Assembly (NCBI GenBank): GCA_947498705.1
Contig: CANMLW010000003.1
Location: 62,001-126,000, forward strand
DNA from: an uncultured Aquimarina sp.
GTDB taxonomy: Bacteria; Bacteroidota; Bacteroidia; Flavobacteriales; Flavobacteriaceae
Direction of reading: 5' to 3'
DNA length: 64,000 nucleotides
Shown here piece after piece: positions 29,422-37,982 of this stretch (its first letter is position 1; every line of letters begins with the position of its first letter). The translations under genes and the position numbers were made by a program. Under the pieces are notes generated by a model. It saw only the letters and a list, made by a program, of their open reading frames with translations, was not told where the DNA came from and made no database searches.

Positions 29422-29457
29422 AAACCCATCGGTATGATTTCATATCATGGGTTTTTT
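29422..29457 (+). terminator. Rho-independent terminator
   Basis: Arms AAACCCAT and ATGGGTTT, with an inner TATGA/TCATA pair, followed by a run of T. It ends the 96-aa gene transcript. Confidence 0.75.
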
Positions 29458-29590
29458 ACTTTACTTTTCTATTATTTAGAAAATTCAACCATTCTAAGAG
29501 AATCTGTTTTACTAATATTCCTTATTCCAATTTCATTATCCATTTCGACTGTTAAGTTTATACATAAGTAAAGCCTTTATGCCTTAACAA

Positions 29591-32500
29591 CTATTTTACA
29601 ACCTCAACCCATTTTCCCTGGTTTCTTACAAAATAATCATAATCGTACATGGCTTCACATTGTACTCCTGGCAAATAATAGCTCCCTAAATAAGAGGCGT
29701 TTAACAAAAGTGTTACTTTTTTGCTTTCCCTTGGTTTTAAATCAAAGTAAAAATTAACACGATCATCACGTATATCAGTATGTGTTACTTTATTAGCTTT
29801 AAACGATCCAAAATCAGTAAAACGTGTATTTACGACCTCCCATCCAGAGGGGAAAATTTCTGTCAAAGCAATATCTTTTACTTCAGATCCAGAAGCGTTT
29901 GTAACGGTAACCTCTGCCACAAAATCGGTGCCCTGTGATAGTTTAGAAACGTTAATAATTTTACCATCGCGATTTTTATAGTCTACAATTACATTTAACC
30001 CACGTTGTACTGTTTTCTCTTTTCCTACCGGTAGAATTCCATTGGCAGTAATCTGTACAAAAATGGTATTATCCTTATTATTTTTTACGGCTAGTTTATT
30101 GTTTTCTAGTAAAACAACTTCTCCTGAAGTTGCTATTGCTCGTTCTGTATTAATGGTGGTTGTATTACCATTTAATGTATAGTTTACCTCAACACCTTTT
30201 CCTCCTACAAAACTTGCATATTTGGCCATCGCCAATAGTCCATATGCAGTGGTTTGTGTACTCATCCATTTTTTTGAAGACATTTCTTTTGCCAGTATTA
30301 CGGCTACTTTCTGTGCTTTGTCTTTTTGATTTAAAGCAATAAGCGTTTCTAAAGCCATTGCCCGATTGCGATTTACAGAGCCATAGGTCCATCTATTACT
30401 TCTTCTTACTGCAAAATCGATCGTTGATTTATTCAGTAGTTGATTTGCCGCTTTTTCTTTTCCGATCAACCCATAAGCAGCGGCTAATCTCAATCTGGCG
30501 TCATTTGACAAACCGGGCATCTCTCGCAAACGATTCATCGACGATAAGTCTGGACTTCCTGCAAGTGCCAAGGTATATAATCGATAGGCTTGTCCAAGGT
30601 CGTTATTATTACTACGCCATCTTTTGGCCTGTTGCTGTTGATAATTGATCCAATTGCTTTTAAACCCAATAGGTAATACATATCCCTGTTTATTGGCTTC
30701 TAATAAAAAATGCCCAGCATAACTAGTACCCCAATCATTAGGGTTACTATATCCAGGCCAATAGGACAATCCGCCTGTTGGTTGTATAAATCTTTTCAAC
30801 TTATAAATAGCCGCTTCTATATGCTTTTGGATTTTCTGTTTCTTTTCTGAAGAAATACTAAAAACTTCACTTAAGTAAAGCTGAGGAAACGCAGCAGAAG
30901 TCGTCTGTTCTATGCATCCATGTGGATAGCGAATCAGCGATTGTAATCTACTTTCAAAATTCATGGGAGGTAAAGAAGATAGTTCTATTATAGCACTATT
31001 ACTACCTTTGATTCCGAAGGAGGCAAAATCTACTTCCTGATTACCATTTGGGTCCACCACCACCGAAATTAGTTCGGTAGTCACTGGATTTGGATTCACA
31101 ATATTAATTGGTGTATTATACGATGCTTTTTCGCCGTTGCCCTTGGCAATTACTTCTATATCGGTAATTGATGCCCCATCAAGCACTTCGATATCAAAAT
31201 ATACCATTTTCTCATCTGGTTGCGAAAATGACAAACTTTGTTGTGTTTCTCCTACTACTTTAAACCCTTTATTTGGTTTTAAAGTAACAGTTACATTTTT
31301 GACCTTATTCTCCATTGCAAAAACCGTAACTGGTATGGTCACTTTTTCGCCCGGAGTTATTTTTCTAGGAATCGAAGTCAATACCATGAGTGGTTTACGA
31401 ACAGGGGTTGCTTTTTCTGCTTTACCATAAGCTGCTTTATCGGCATCTGAAGCTACAATCATGGTTCTTACAGATCCAATATATTTAGGAATATTAATCT
31501 TATGTGTTCGTGTTTCTCCTTTTTTTAGTTCAAAAGGTCCTTTATAGATTACCATGGGTTTAAATCGATTGGCTTTTTTTGAACTGCTACCTCCTGCTTC
31601 TGCGTCTCCACCAATTGCAAAAATTTGATTTATGCTACCCCCATAAGCTCCTATCACGTCATCATAAATATCCCAAGTTTTTACGCCCAAGGCTTCTCTG
31701 GCATAAAAATTATTCCAGGGGCTTGGAGTTTTATAGCGGGTTAGATCCAACAGTCCTTCATCTACCATAGCAATCGAATACGTCATGGGTTTGCCCTTGC
31801 TTTCTCCTACTTTTAAGGTAATTGTCTGTTCTGGCTGCAATACATCGGGCATCGTTATAGTAGGTACAATGCGTGTGTCTGGATTTTCGACAGAAATTGG
31901 TACCACGCCATACAAACGTATTGGCAAATCATTTGTTGTAGTGTTATGAGGTTGCAACAGCGTAATATGAATATAAACATTAGGAGTATAAATTGCTTCT
32001 ATGGGTAGTTCGAATTTGGTTTCTCCTTTTTGAGGTAATACCCACTGCGACGATAATACCTCTGTCCCATTTTCTACAGTAACCAATGCTCTTCCTCCTA
32101 TACTCGAAGGAAAAGTAACCATTGCTTTTTCTCCAACAGAATATGTGTTTTTATCGGTAGAAAACAATAACATAGTCGCGGCAGATGGGTCATTTTTTCG
32201 TGATTTACCTGCCCATCCAGGCCAATCGATATACATTATTTTTCCGGTGGCATGTCCGCCATTTGGGTCCACTACCCTCACCAAATACCTACCCCATTCT
32301 GGGTATTTTAATTCAAACTTAAAGTTTGCTTTACCACTACTATTTGTAGTCACCTTTGTCCTAAACACTTCATCTCTATGCGTACCTCTATTATAAGTAG
32401 ATAAATTATCATCAGAAGAGTCCCACCACCATTTCCAATCGACTTTATAAATGAAAACTTCGAGATCTTTGGTAGCAATAGGATCTCCTTTTTTATCAAC

Positions 32501-35116
32501 AGAAATTACATCAAAATTATGTTGGGTATCTGTAAGTAACATTCCTCTCGCTTTATCTCCTTTCGGGACATTTAACCCTATATAAGTATTATAAGGTGAA
32601 AAGTCTTTTGAAACTACATCTGTACTAAAATCACCTCCGTTTTCATATACCTTGGTAATAAAAGAAGCTCTTAACATTCCTGCTGCTCTATTATTTAACT
32701 GCGGTGTTAATGAAAAACCAACTTTCCCTTCTTCAGAAAGTTTTCCGTTAAATACTTCTTGTTCTTCGGTACCAAATCTTCTGGATGGATCATCAAAGAC
32801 ATAACTCTGATACTTTTTGAAACTTGTTTTCTTTGCTGTAAATCTAACATTGATATCGGTTTGCAAATTCTTGGCAATTGCCCCATGTAACCATAAAACT
32901 TCTAGATTACCGCTACTGCTTTTATCTATTCCCAATACCTCGTCATCAAAAACTGTTTTGATTTTTAATCGATTCGGTTTAATTGTTTCTATTTTTAGTG
33001 CTTTGGTAAATTTAGCACCCCCTACATCTACGCTTGCCTGCCAATTTCCTGTGGGAGCCTCTTCTGAGGTGGTTACCACAAACTTGTAAAAATTATTAAT
33101 CGCTTCGTTGGTTGTTTCCTGATGCACAACTTTACCATATGGATCGCGTAATTCGAATTTTATCGGGTGTTTTGGAGGAAGCTTGTTCGCATTATCATTT
33201 AACATAAAAGATAAAAACAAGGTGTCTCCCGGACGCCAAACTCCTCTTTCTCCGTATATAAAACCTTTAATTCCTTTTTGCAGATATACCCCTGACACGT
33301 CGAACTTGCTAACAGATAAAGCGTTTCCATCATTAAGTTTTACATATGTTTGTTGTTTTCCTGATCTGGCTACTGCAAAATAAGCAGGTCGATCTGCATC
33401 AAAACCTGTCATCCCTTGAGAATCGGTAGTAGCAACTCCCATTTCTTGCTGCTGATAGTTATAAAAAGTCACCTCTACATTACCGATGGGGTTCGTAGTT
33501 AGGATATCATTAACGGTAACCATATAGGCATGATTCTCTCCTTTTTTTACCACTACACCAAGGTTAGAAGCCAGGATATTCGCGCTAATTTTTTTATCTC
33601 TGTAATACGAATTGCTACAGGGGTCATCTCTTTCTTGCCAATTATAATCATAATAGTCATCATAATAGTATTGTGAGCTGTTCCAGAAACTTGGTTCTTC
33701 TTCCTGATCATAATCTGCTACCAATTCTGTAATTGGAGTATCGCTGGCAGCCTCTCCTGTACATTTATACAAGGAGTATCCTTTACGGTAGTCGAGTTCT
33801 ACTCTATAAATGGCTCCCGGGTCTGGTGTAATTAATTCTTTTAAATCAACCGCAAAAGCATTCCATTTACTTAAATTTAGAGAGGGGTTTTCCTGAAGGT
33901 TAATCAGTTTTTTGGCAACCGGTCTAGCTACACTTCTTAGGTTTCCTGATCCATCCAAATTATTATTTTGCAAAAACTGTAATACGTTATTTTCAAAAAC
34001 TTTAACAACCTGAACTTCTACAGCACGCAGATTAATCGCTTCAAAATTAAATTTAAGATTTTCTGATGTCGGTAAAATCACCCCGCTTTGTAGCAAACGA
34101 ATTTCTGGATTTGGTTGTTGAAAAGACACCTTTTCTGTATAAGCATTTTTTAATCTGTAGTTATCCTCACTTTGGATTCCTTCGAAAACAGTTACCTCTA
34201 ATGTACCCTTAAGCTCTTTATTAGGATATACGTTTAATACATTTCCGTTTACGGTATACTTTAAATTTCTTACTCCTACTATTGTAACTAAGCCGTTAAA
34301 ATTCTGGTTCTTTTTTAGTGGATCAGAGAAGTTAATTTCAAGGTATTGATTTTCTGCATTCGAAACCGAAACACTCATTACAGAAAAATTATTTTTTCCT
34401 GGTACTGAAAGTACGACATCTCCTTCTGTATCAATATCAAACTCTTTTCCAGACCAACTAATCGATACTTCAGAATCTTCTTCGAATCGTTGAATGCTAT
34501 CAATTCTAAAACTAAATTGTCGACTTGTGTCTACTGACTCACCAAACTTTACACGAATATTTTTTCCTTTTTGACTTGCGGTAATAAGTTGTTTTGCAAT
34601 ATCAAAACTTAACTGATCACTAGTATTAATAGTACCATCGAGATATTGCCAGTCTTTACTATATGATTGTATATTGTCTGTAAGAACAGAAAATTGTTGT
34701 TTCAACGTTCTTACTGTAAAAACAAACTCATCATCTAAACCTTCTTCAAGGTCTTCGATTAAATCTTCTAAATCTAACGTAAAAGTGTATACGGTATCTT
34801 CTTCGAAACTTTCGTCTGGCTGAAAAGAAATTGTTTTGTTATTAACTGCTACTACTTTTCCTTTTACCCCAGGAGATACAGTAAACAATTTTTTTGATAA
34901 TTCTTGATTATCATCCCAACCCTGAATAGGGTTTTGCAAGACAACATATACTTTATCTGAAACAGAAATCATTCCTGAAGACACATCGGAAATGTAGGCT
35001 CTATATTTATTTAATGTGGAAACATTTTCTTCTGCTAATTCTCTTGGGTCTTTTTTCTTACAGGAAAATAGGAATGTTACACATAGTAACAAACATAGAA
35101 CTCTTGATACATTCAT
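29591..35116 (-). CDS. Alpha-2-macroglobulin family lipoprotein
   Basis: 1841 residues, in the normal range for bacterial A2M. The signal ends FLFSCKKKDPRE, a lipobox. N-terminal MG-type beta domains are followed by the MG1/MG2 region, bait region, and the A2M domain with PDVLQPEQTITLKV and SIAMVDEGLLDLTRY. The thioester motif is YPHGCIEQTT with Cys 1401 and Gln 1404, so a reactive thioester is expected. Thioester-domain helices (YPGYSNPNDWGTSYAGHFL) and a C-terminal receptor-like beta domain follow. Such proteins trap attacking proteases in the periplasm or at the outer membrane and are often paired with PbpC, which repairs the wall. Here pbpC is downstream but not adjacent. Confidence 0.95.
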   Translation of the reverse strand: MNVSRVLCLLLCVTFLFSCKKKDPRELAEENVSTLNKYRAYISDVSSGMISVSDKVYVVLQNPIQGWDDNQELSKKLFTVSPGVKGKVVAVNNKTISFQPDESFEEDTVYTFTLDLEDLIEDLEEGLDDEFVFTVRTLKQQFSVLTDNIQSYSKDWQYLDGTINTSDQLSFDIAKQLITASQKGKNIRVKFGESVDTSRQFSFRIDSIQRFEEDSEVSISWSGKEFDIDTEGDVVLSVPGKNNFSVMSVSVSNAENQYLEINFSDPLKKNQNFNGLVTIVGVRNLKYTVNGNVLNVYPNKELKGTLEVTVFEGIQSEDNYRLKNAYTEKVSFQQPNPEIRLLQSGVILPTSENLKFNFEAINLRAVEVQVVKVFENNVLQFLQNNNLDGSGNLRSVARPVAKKLINLQENPSLNLSKWNAFAVDLKELITPDPGAIYRVELDYRKGYSLYKCTGEAASDTPITELVADYDQEEEPSFWNSSQYYYDDYYDYNWQERDDPCSNSYYRDKKISANILASNLGVVVKKGENHAYMVTVNDILTTNPIGNVEVTFYNYQQQEMGVATTDSQGMTGFDADRPAYFAVARSGKQQTYVKLNDGNALSVSKFDVSGVYLQKGIKGFIYGERGVWRPGDTLFLSFMLNDNANKLPPKHPIKFELRDPYGKVVHQETTNEAINNFYKFVVTTSEEAPTGNWQASVDVGGAKFTKALKIETIKPNRLKIKTVFDDEVLGIDKSSSGNLEVLWLHGAIAKNLQTDINVRFTAKKTSFKKYQSYVFDDPSRRFGTEEQEVFNGKLSEEGKVGFSLTPQLNNRAAGMLRASFITKVYENGGDFSTDVVSKDFSPYNTYIGLNVPKGDKARGMLLTDTQHNFDVISVDKKGDPIATKDLEVFIYKVDWKWWWDSSDDNLSTYNRGTHRDEVFRTKVTTNSSGKANFKFELKYPEWGRYLVRVVDPNGGHATGKIMYIDWPGWAGKSRKNDPSAATMLLFSTDKNTYSVGEKAMVTFPSSIGGRALVTVENGTEVLSSQWVLPQKGETKFELPIEAIYTPNVYIHITLLQPHNTTTNDLPIRLYGVVPISVENPDTRIVPTITMPDVLQPEQTITLKVGESKGKPMTYSIAMVDEGLLDLTRYKTPSPWNNFYAREALGVKTWDIYDDVIGAYGGSINQIFAIGGDAEAGGSSSKKANRFKPMVIYKGPFELKKGETRTHKINIPKYIGSVRTMIVASDADKAAYGKAEKATPVRKPLMVLTSIPRKITPGEKVTIPVTVFAMENKVKNVTVTLKPNKGFKVVGETQQSLSFSQPDEKMVYFDIEVLDGASITDIEVIAKGNGEKASYNTPINIVNPNPVTTELISVVVDPNGNQEVDFASFGIKGSNSAIIELSSLPPMNFESRLQSLIRYPHGCIEQTTSAAFPQLYLSEVFSISSEKKQKIQKHIEAAIYKLKRFIQPTGGLSYWPGYSNPNDWGTSYAGHFLLEANKQGYVLPIGFKSNWINYQQQQAKRWRSNNNDLGQAYRLYTLALAGSPDLSSMNRLREMPGLSNDARLRLAAAYGLIGKEKAANQLLNKSTIDFAVRRSNRWTYGSVNRNRAMALETLIALNQKDKAQKVAVILAKEMSSKKWMSTQTTAYGLLAMAKYASFVGGKGVEVNYTLNGNTTTINTERAIATSGEVVLLENNKLAVKNNKDNTIFVQITANGILPVGKEKTVQRGLNVIVDYKNRDGKIINVSKLSQGTDFVAEVTVTNASGSEVKDIALTEIFPSGWEVVNTRFTDFGSFKANKVTHTDIRDDRVNFYFDLKPRESKKVTLLLNASYLGSYYLPGVQCEAMYDYDYFVRNQGKWVEVVK

Positions 35117-35291
35117 GAAAGATTGGTTTTAGTTGACTTTATAAATGTAAGCTATTTTTTTTAAGCCTTGTAATGTCTATATTACCTAATCTTCAAAAAA
35201 ACATCCATCATTATAATATACTGTTAATAAAAAGATTATACCAATCAAAACACATATCTTTAAATTGAATAACACTCTTAAAACCAACAAT

Positions 35292-35483
35292 ATGATTCAA
35301 CAAATTTCTACCCTAGGAAAGATTCTGAGTAAAACACAACAGAAAAAAGTAAAAGGTGGGCACGAACCGGTAGGGGGTTGTCCAGAAGACTACGAATGGA
35401 ATCCAAGACCTCAAATGAGATGTTGCTGGCATTATAGGTATCAATGTTGCTACGCAACTCCTGAATGTCCTGCTCCTAGATAA
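35292..35483 (+). CDS. Cys-rich double-glycine leader peptide (63 aa)
   Basis: The start MIQQISTLGKILSKTQQ was chosen because it fits the flavobacterial bacteriocin-type leader; an upstream Met would add nine residues. The leader ends in KKVKGG (residues 18-23). The 40-residue core has six Cys (one in GGC, two in RCCW, two in QCCY, one in PEC) and many Pro and aromatic residues, suggesting a disulfide-bonded secreted peptide. Its leader is homologous to that of the peptide at 57102. No peptidase-containing transporter is next to it. A strong terminator follows. Bioactivity is inferred. Confidence 0.7.
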   Translation: MIQQISTLGKILSKTQQKKVKGGHEPVGGCPEDYEWNPRPQMRCCWHYRYQCCYATPECPAPR

Positions 35484-35535
35484 AAGAAGTCGTTAAGTGT
35501 ATTATTAAATTACATCTTATCTTAAAGTACAATAT

Positions 35536-35570
35536 AAACCCCAAAGGCTTCTATACCTTTGGGGTTTTTA
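35536..35570. terminator. Terminator of the Cys-rich peptide gene
   Basis: Perfect 12-bp arms AAACCCCAAAGG / CCTTTGGGGTTT with an 8-base loop; T-rich on the plus side and an A-run on the other, so it may serve the convergent asparaginase-like gene too. Confidence 0.8.
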
Positions 35571-35585
35571 TATTTTTAGTTGTTA

Positions 35586-36656
35586 CTATTTTTTATAAAT
35601 CCCAATCACTAATTCTCCTTCAGCATTCATAGTAGCTCTATACATTCCTGCTGTATTAAACTCCATAGTTACATTTCCCTGGTTATCAATTGCTACAATT
35701 CCACCTGTACCACCTAAATTAGTTAGTTTTTTTTGGATTACTTCTTGCGCTGCTTCTTGTAAGGAAACACCTTTATATTCTATCATTGCAGAGATATCAT
35801 GAGCTACCATACCTCTTATAAAATACTCTCCCCATCCTGTACTGGATACCGCACAAGTAGCATTATTTGCATAAGTCCCTGCTCCTATGATAGGTGAATC
35901 ACCTATACGATTCCATTTTTTATTGGTCATACCACCTGTCGAAGTACCCGCCGCCAAGTTACCATGTTTATCTAATGCCGCACAACCCACGGTCCCAAAC
36001 TTCGAATCCTTGATAACAGGATCATAAAAAGCTGTAGTTTTATTTGCTTCTTTATTTTTTAATTTCTCCTTTACCTTTTCTAAAGTTTTCATTCTTTCTT
36101 CGGTAAAGAAATAGGCGGGATCTACAATTTCGAGACCTCTTCCTTTTGCAAAAAGTGCTGCTCCATCACCAGAAAGCATTACATGCGGAGAATTGATCAT
36201 TACTTCTCTTGCTAGGTTAATAGGATTTTTAACCGTTTTAACTCCAGCCACGGCACCTGCATTCAAAGTACTTCCATCCATAATAGAAGCATCAAGCTCA
36301 TTTGTACCTTCGCTTGTAAAAACAGCTCCTTTACCTGCATTAAATAATGGAGAATCTTCTAAAATATTAATTGTTTTCTCTACTGCTTCGAGGCTGGTTC
36401 CTCCATTCTTAAGAATCGTATGTCCAACCTTTATTGCTTCTTCGAGTTTTGCTTTGTAAGCCGCTTCTTTTTCTGGGGTCATATTCTTTTTTAGAATTGT
36501 TCCCGCTCCACCATGTAGTACTATTCCAAAATTTTCTCCCTTTTTTGCGGTGTTTTGCGTGATAGTTTCTACGCTAGAAATTTCGGTAGTCTCTTTAGGC
36601 TGTTCTTTACAAGCCAAAAACACTATAAAGCTTAAAAAAATGAGTATTCGTTGCAT
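35586..36656 (-). CDS. Isoaspartyl peptidase / L-asparaginase (Ntn hydrolase)
   Basis: 356 residues. A signal ends FLACKEQP, a lipobox. The plant-type asparaginase fold is shown by GIVLHGGAGT, GTNELDASIMDG, and the autocleavage site KFGTVGCAAL, where Thr 222 becomes the N-terminal nucleophile after self-processing; TSTGGM and GDSPIIGAGTYA complete the active site. It removes isoaspartyl residues from damaged peptides or hydrolyses asparagine in the periplasm. It is a single gene, 65 bp from the TIR gene, which lies upstream on the same strand and could be cotranscribed with it. Confidence 0.93.
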   Translation of the reverse strand: MQRILIFLSFIVFLACKEQPKETTEISSVETITQNTAKKGENFGIVLHGGAGTILKKNMTPEKEAAYKAKLEEAIKVGHTILKNGGTSLEAVEKTINILEDSPLFNAGKGAVFTSEGTNELDASIMDGSTLNAGAVAGVKTVKNPINLAREVMINSPHVMLSGDGAALFAKGRGLEIVDPAYFFTEERMKTLEKVKEKLKNKEANKTTAFYDPVIKDSKFGTVGCAALDKHGNLAAGTSTGGMTNKKWNRIGDSPIIGAGTYANNATCAVSSTGWGEYFIRGMVAHDISAMIEYKGVSLQEAAQEVIQKKLTNLGGTGGIVAIDNQGNVTMEFNTAGMYRATMNAEGELVIGIYKK

Positions 36657-36721
36657 GATTTATACTGATTTTGATGAACCCTTTTATACTTTTTTGAGTT
36701 GATCAAAACGTATAATAGCGT

Positions 36722-37696
36722 TCATTTACTATAATCTATTAATGCGATTCTTCCTTGAAAGAACCTAAAAGTTAAATGTATAATATTTCCACCATTATCT
36801 TCTATTGTTAAAGATTTATTTAACTCAAAGTTGTATGGCTGATAGGTCCCTCCTTCTATTGCAATATTATCTGCATATAATGACATCACTCCATTTGTAC
36901 TAAGATGTGGTTCTATGGCCCCTGTTATTCCGGGTATCATTCCAGATTTATTTAGGATCATAGAACCTGTATTTTTTACCTTTTCCATGGTTACTTCTAT
37001 ATCCTGCTTTGTATTAATTTCGGTAAACATAACCGCAGGATATTCTGGATGAGCTATAAGTACCGTATAAAGTTTACGTGTTCGAATTATAAAATGTATC
37101 AATCCTTTTTCATCAGAAAACCCTTCGAGGTACGTGGCATTATTTGCCACTAATACTATTTTGGCATTTTTGATCAACTCTTCTTTATCATTGATTACTT
37201 TTATAGTAAAAATAAAAGGTTTTGGGCTAACCAGGGTGGTGATTTTAGACCATCTGCTTTTTAAATAAGGTGTTTCTTTTTGTATTTTTTGTTCTATCAA
37301 ACCGGCAAATTCTTTTGGTGTTTTATTTTCTAAATTAATATATCCAATTGTTTTTAATACCCCAGGAATCTCCGTATTGTCAAAACGGGCTGGTAATATA
37401 TATTCTCGACTTTCCTGAAATGCCCTTGCTTGCATAGACACTCTTTCATGATTGGTCCAAAGTTTTTGATTATAAAAAGCTGATATAAACATAACTGTAT
37501 ATCTAGCTTTGTTTTGATAAATTTCTGATAAGTATTCATATAAGTTCTTACCCCATAAATTTGTTTCTTCAAACACATCATAAAACACTCTTACACCTCT
37601 TATTTTCAAGGTATTTGCAACTTCCTCTACATATGCTCTATTCTCTCCGGCAAAAGAAAGAGCTACATCATATTCATAGTTCTTGTTATTCATCAC
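36722..37696 (-). CDS. TIR domain protein with beta-rich C-terminal domains
   Basis: 324 residues, no signal peptide. The TIR fold covers about 6-140: YDVALSFAGENRAYVEEVA (first strand and helix), VRVFYDVFEETNLWGKNL (BB-loop region), YTVMFISAFYNQ, and LWTNHERVSM, where Glu 84 aligns with the catalytic Glu of NAD-cleaving TIR enzymes. Residues 155-240 look like a carboxypeptidase-regulatory or Ig-like fold (KVINDKEELIKNAKIVLVA). The last 80 residues are another small beta domain. Bacterial TIR proteins often act in antiphage defence by depleting NAD. No partner defence gene is seen nearby. The asparaginase gene is downstream on the same strand, 65 bp away. Role is inferred. Confidence 0.85.
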   Translation of the reverse strand: MMNNKNYEYDVALSFAGENRAYVEEVANTLKIRGVRVFYDVFEETNLWGKNLYEYLSEIYQNKARYTVMFISAFYNQKLWTNHERVSMQARAFQESREYILPARFDNTEIPGVLKTIGYINLENKTPKEFAGLIEQKIQKETPYLKSRWSKITTLVSPKPFIFTIKVINDKEELIKNAKIVLVANNATYLEGFSDEKGLIHFIIRTRKLYTVLIAHPEYPAVMFTEINTKQDIEVTMEKVKNTGSMILNKSGMIPGITGAIEPHLSTNGVMSLYADNIAIEGGTYQPYNFELNKSLTIEDNGGNIIHLTFRFFQGRIALIDYSK

Positions 37697-37752
37697 TGAC
37701 CTCTTTTTCCTTTAACCTAAAACCGACTAATTTCTTGTAAATATTTCTACTA

Positions 37753-37804
37753 CAAAATTACTTTCTTTATTTGGAATATTTCCATTTATGATAGGAAAAA
37801 TTCC
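37753..37804 (-). promoter_or_regulatory. TIR gene promoter with twin GGAA-N3-TTCC dyads
   Basis: Dyads GGAATATTTCC (37773-37783) and GGAAAAATTCC (37794-37804) are separated by exactly 10 bp, so their centres are 21 bp (two helical turns) apart. On the minus strand a perfect -7 box TAATTTTG (37760-37753) lies 12 bp downstream, and the TIR ATG about 57 bp beyond that. No TTG -33 element is present, the dyad taking its place. The same design occurs at 43272. Confidence 0.6.
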
Positions 37805-37930
37805 AACAAAAAAATTACTTTTAAACCGTAATAAAGCACCTAAACACCTGTAAAACAAATAGGTATAAAAAAAGTTTTTTAAAAAATCGAATTTAATCCG
37901 TTTAGACAATGTGATATTACCAACAAAAAA

Positions 37931-37957
37931 AAGACTGCCTTTTTTGGCAGTCTTTTT
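37931..37957. terminator. Bidirectional terminator after the adhesin
   Basis: AAGACTGCC, loop of six T, GGCAGTCTT, flanked by runs of A and T on both sides. It lies 25 bp past the adhesin stop. The stem sequence AGACTGCC recurs at 43226. Confidence 0.8.
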
Positions 37958-37982
37958 AAAATCATCATTTATAAAACTATTG

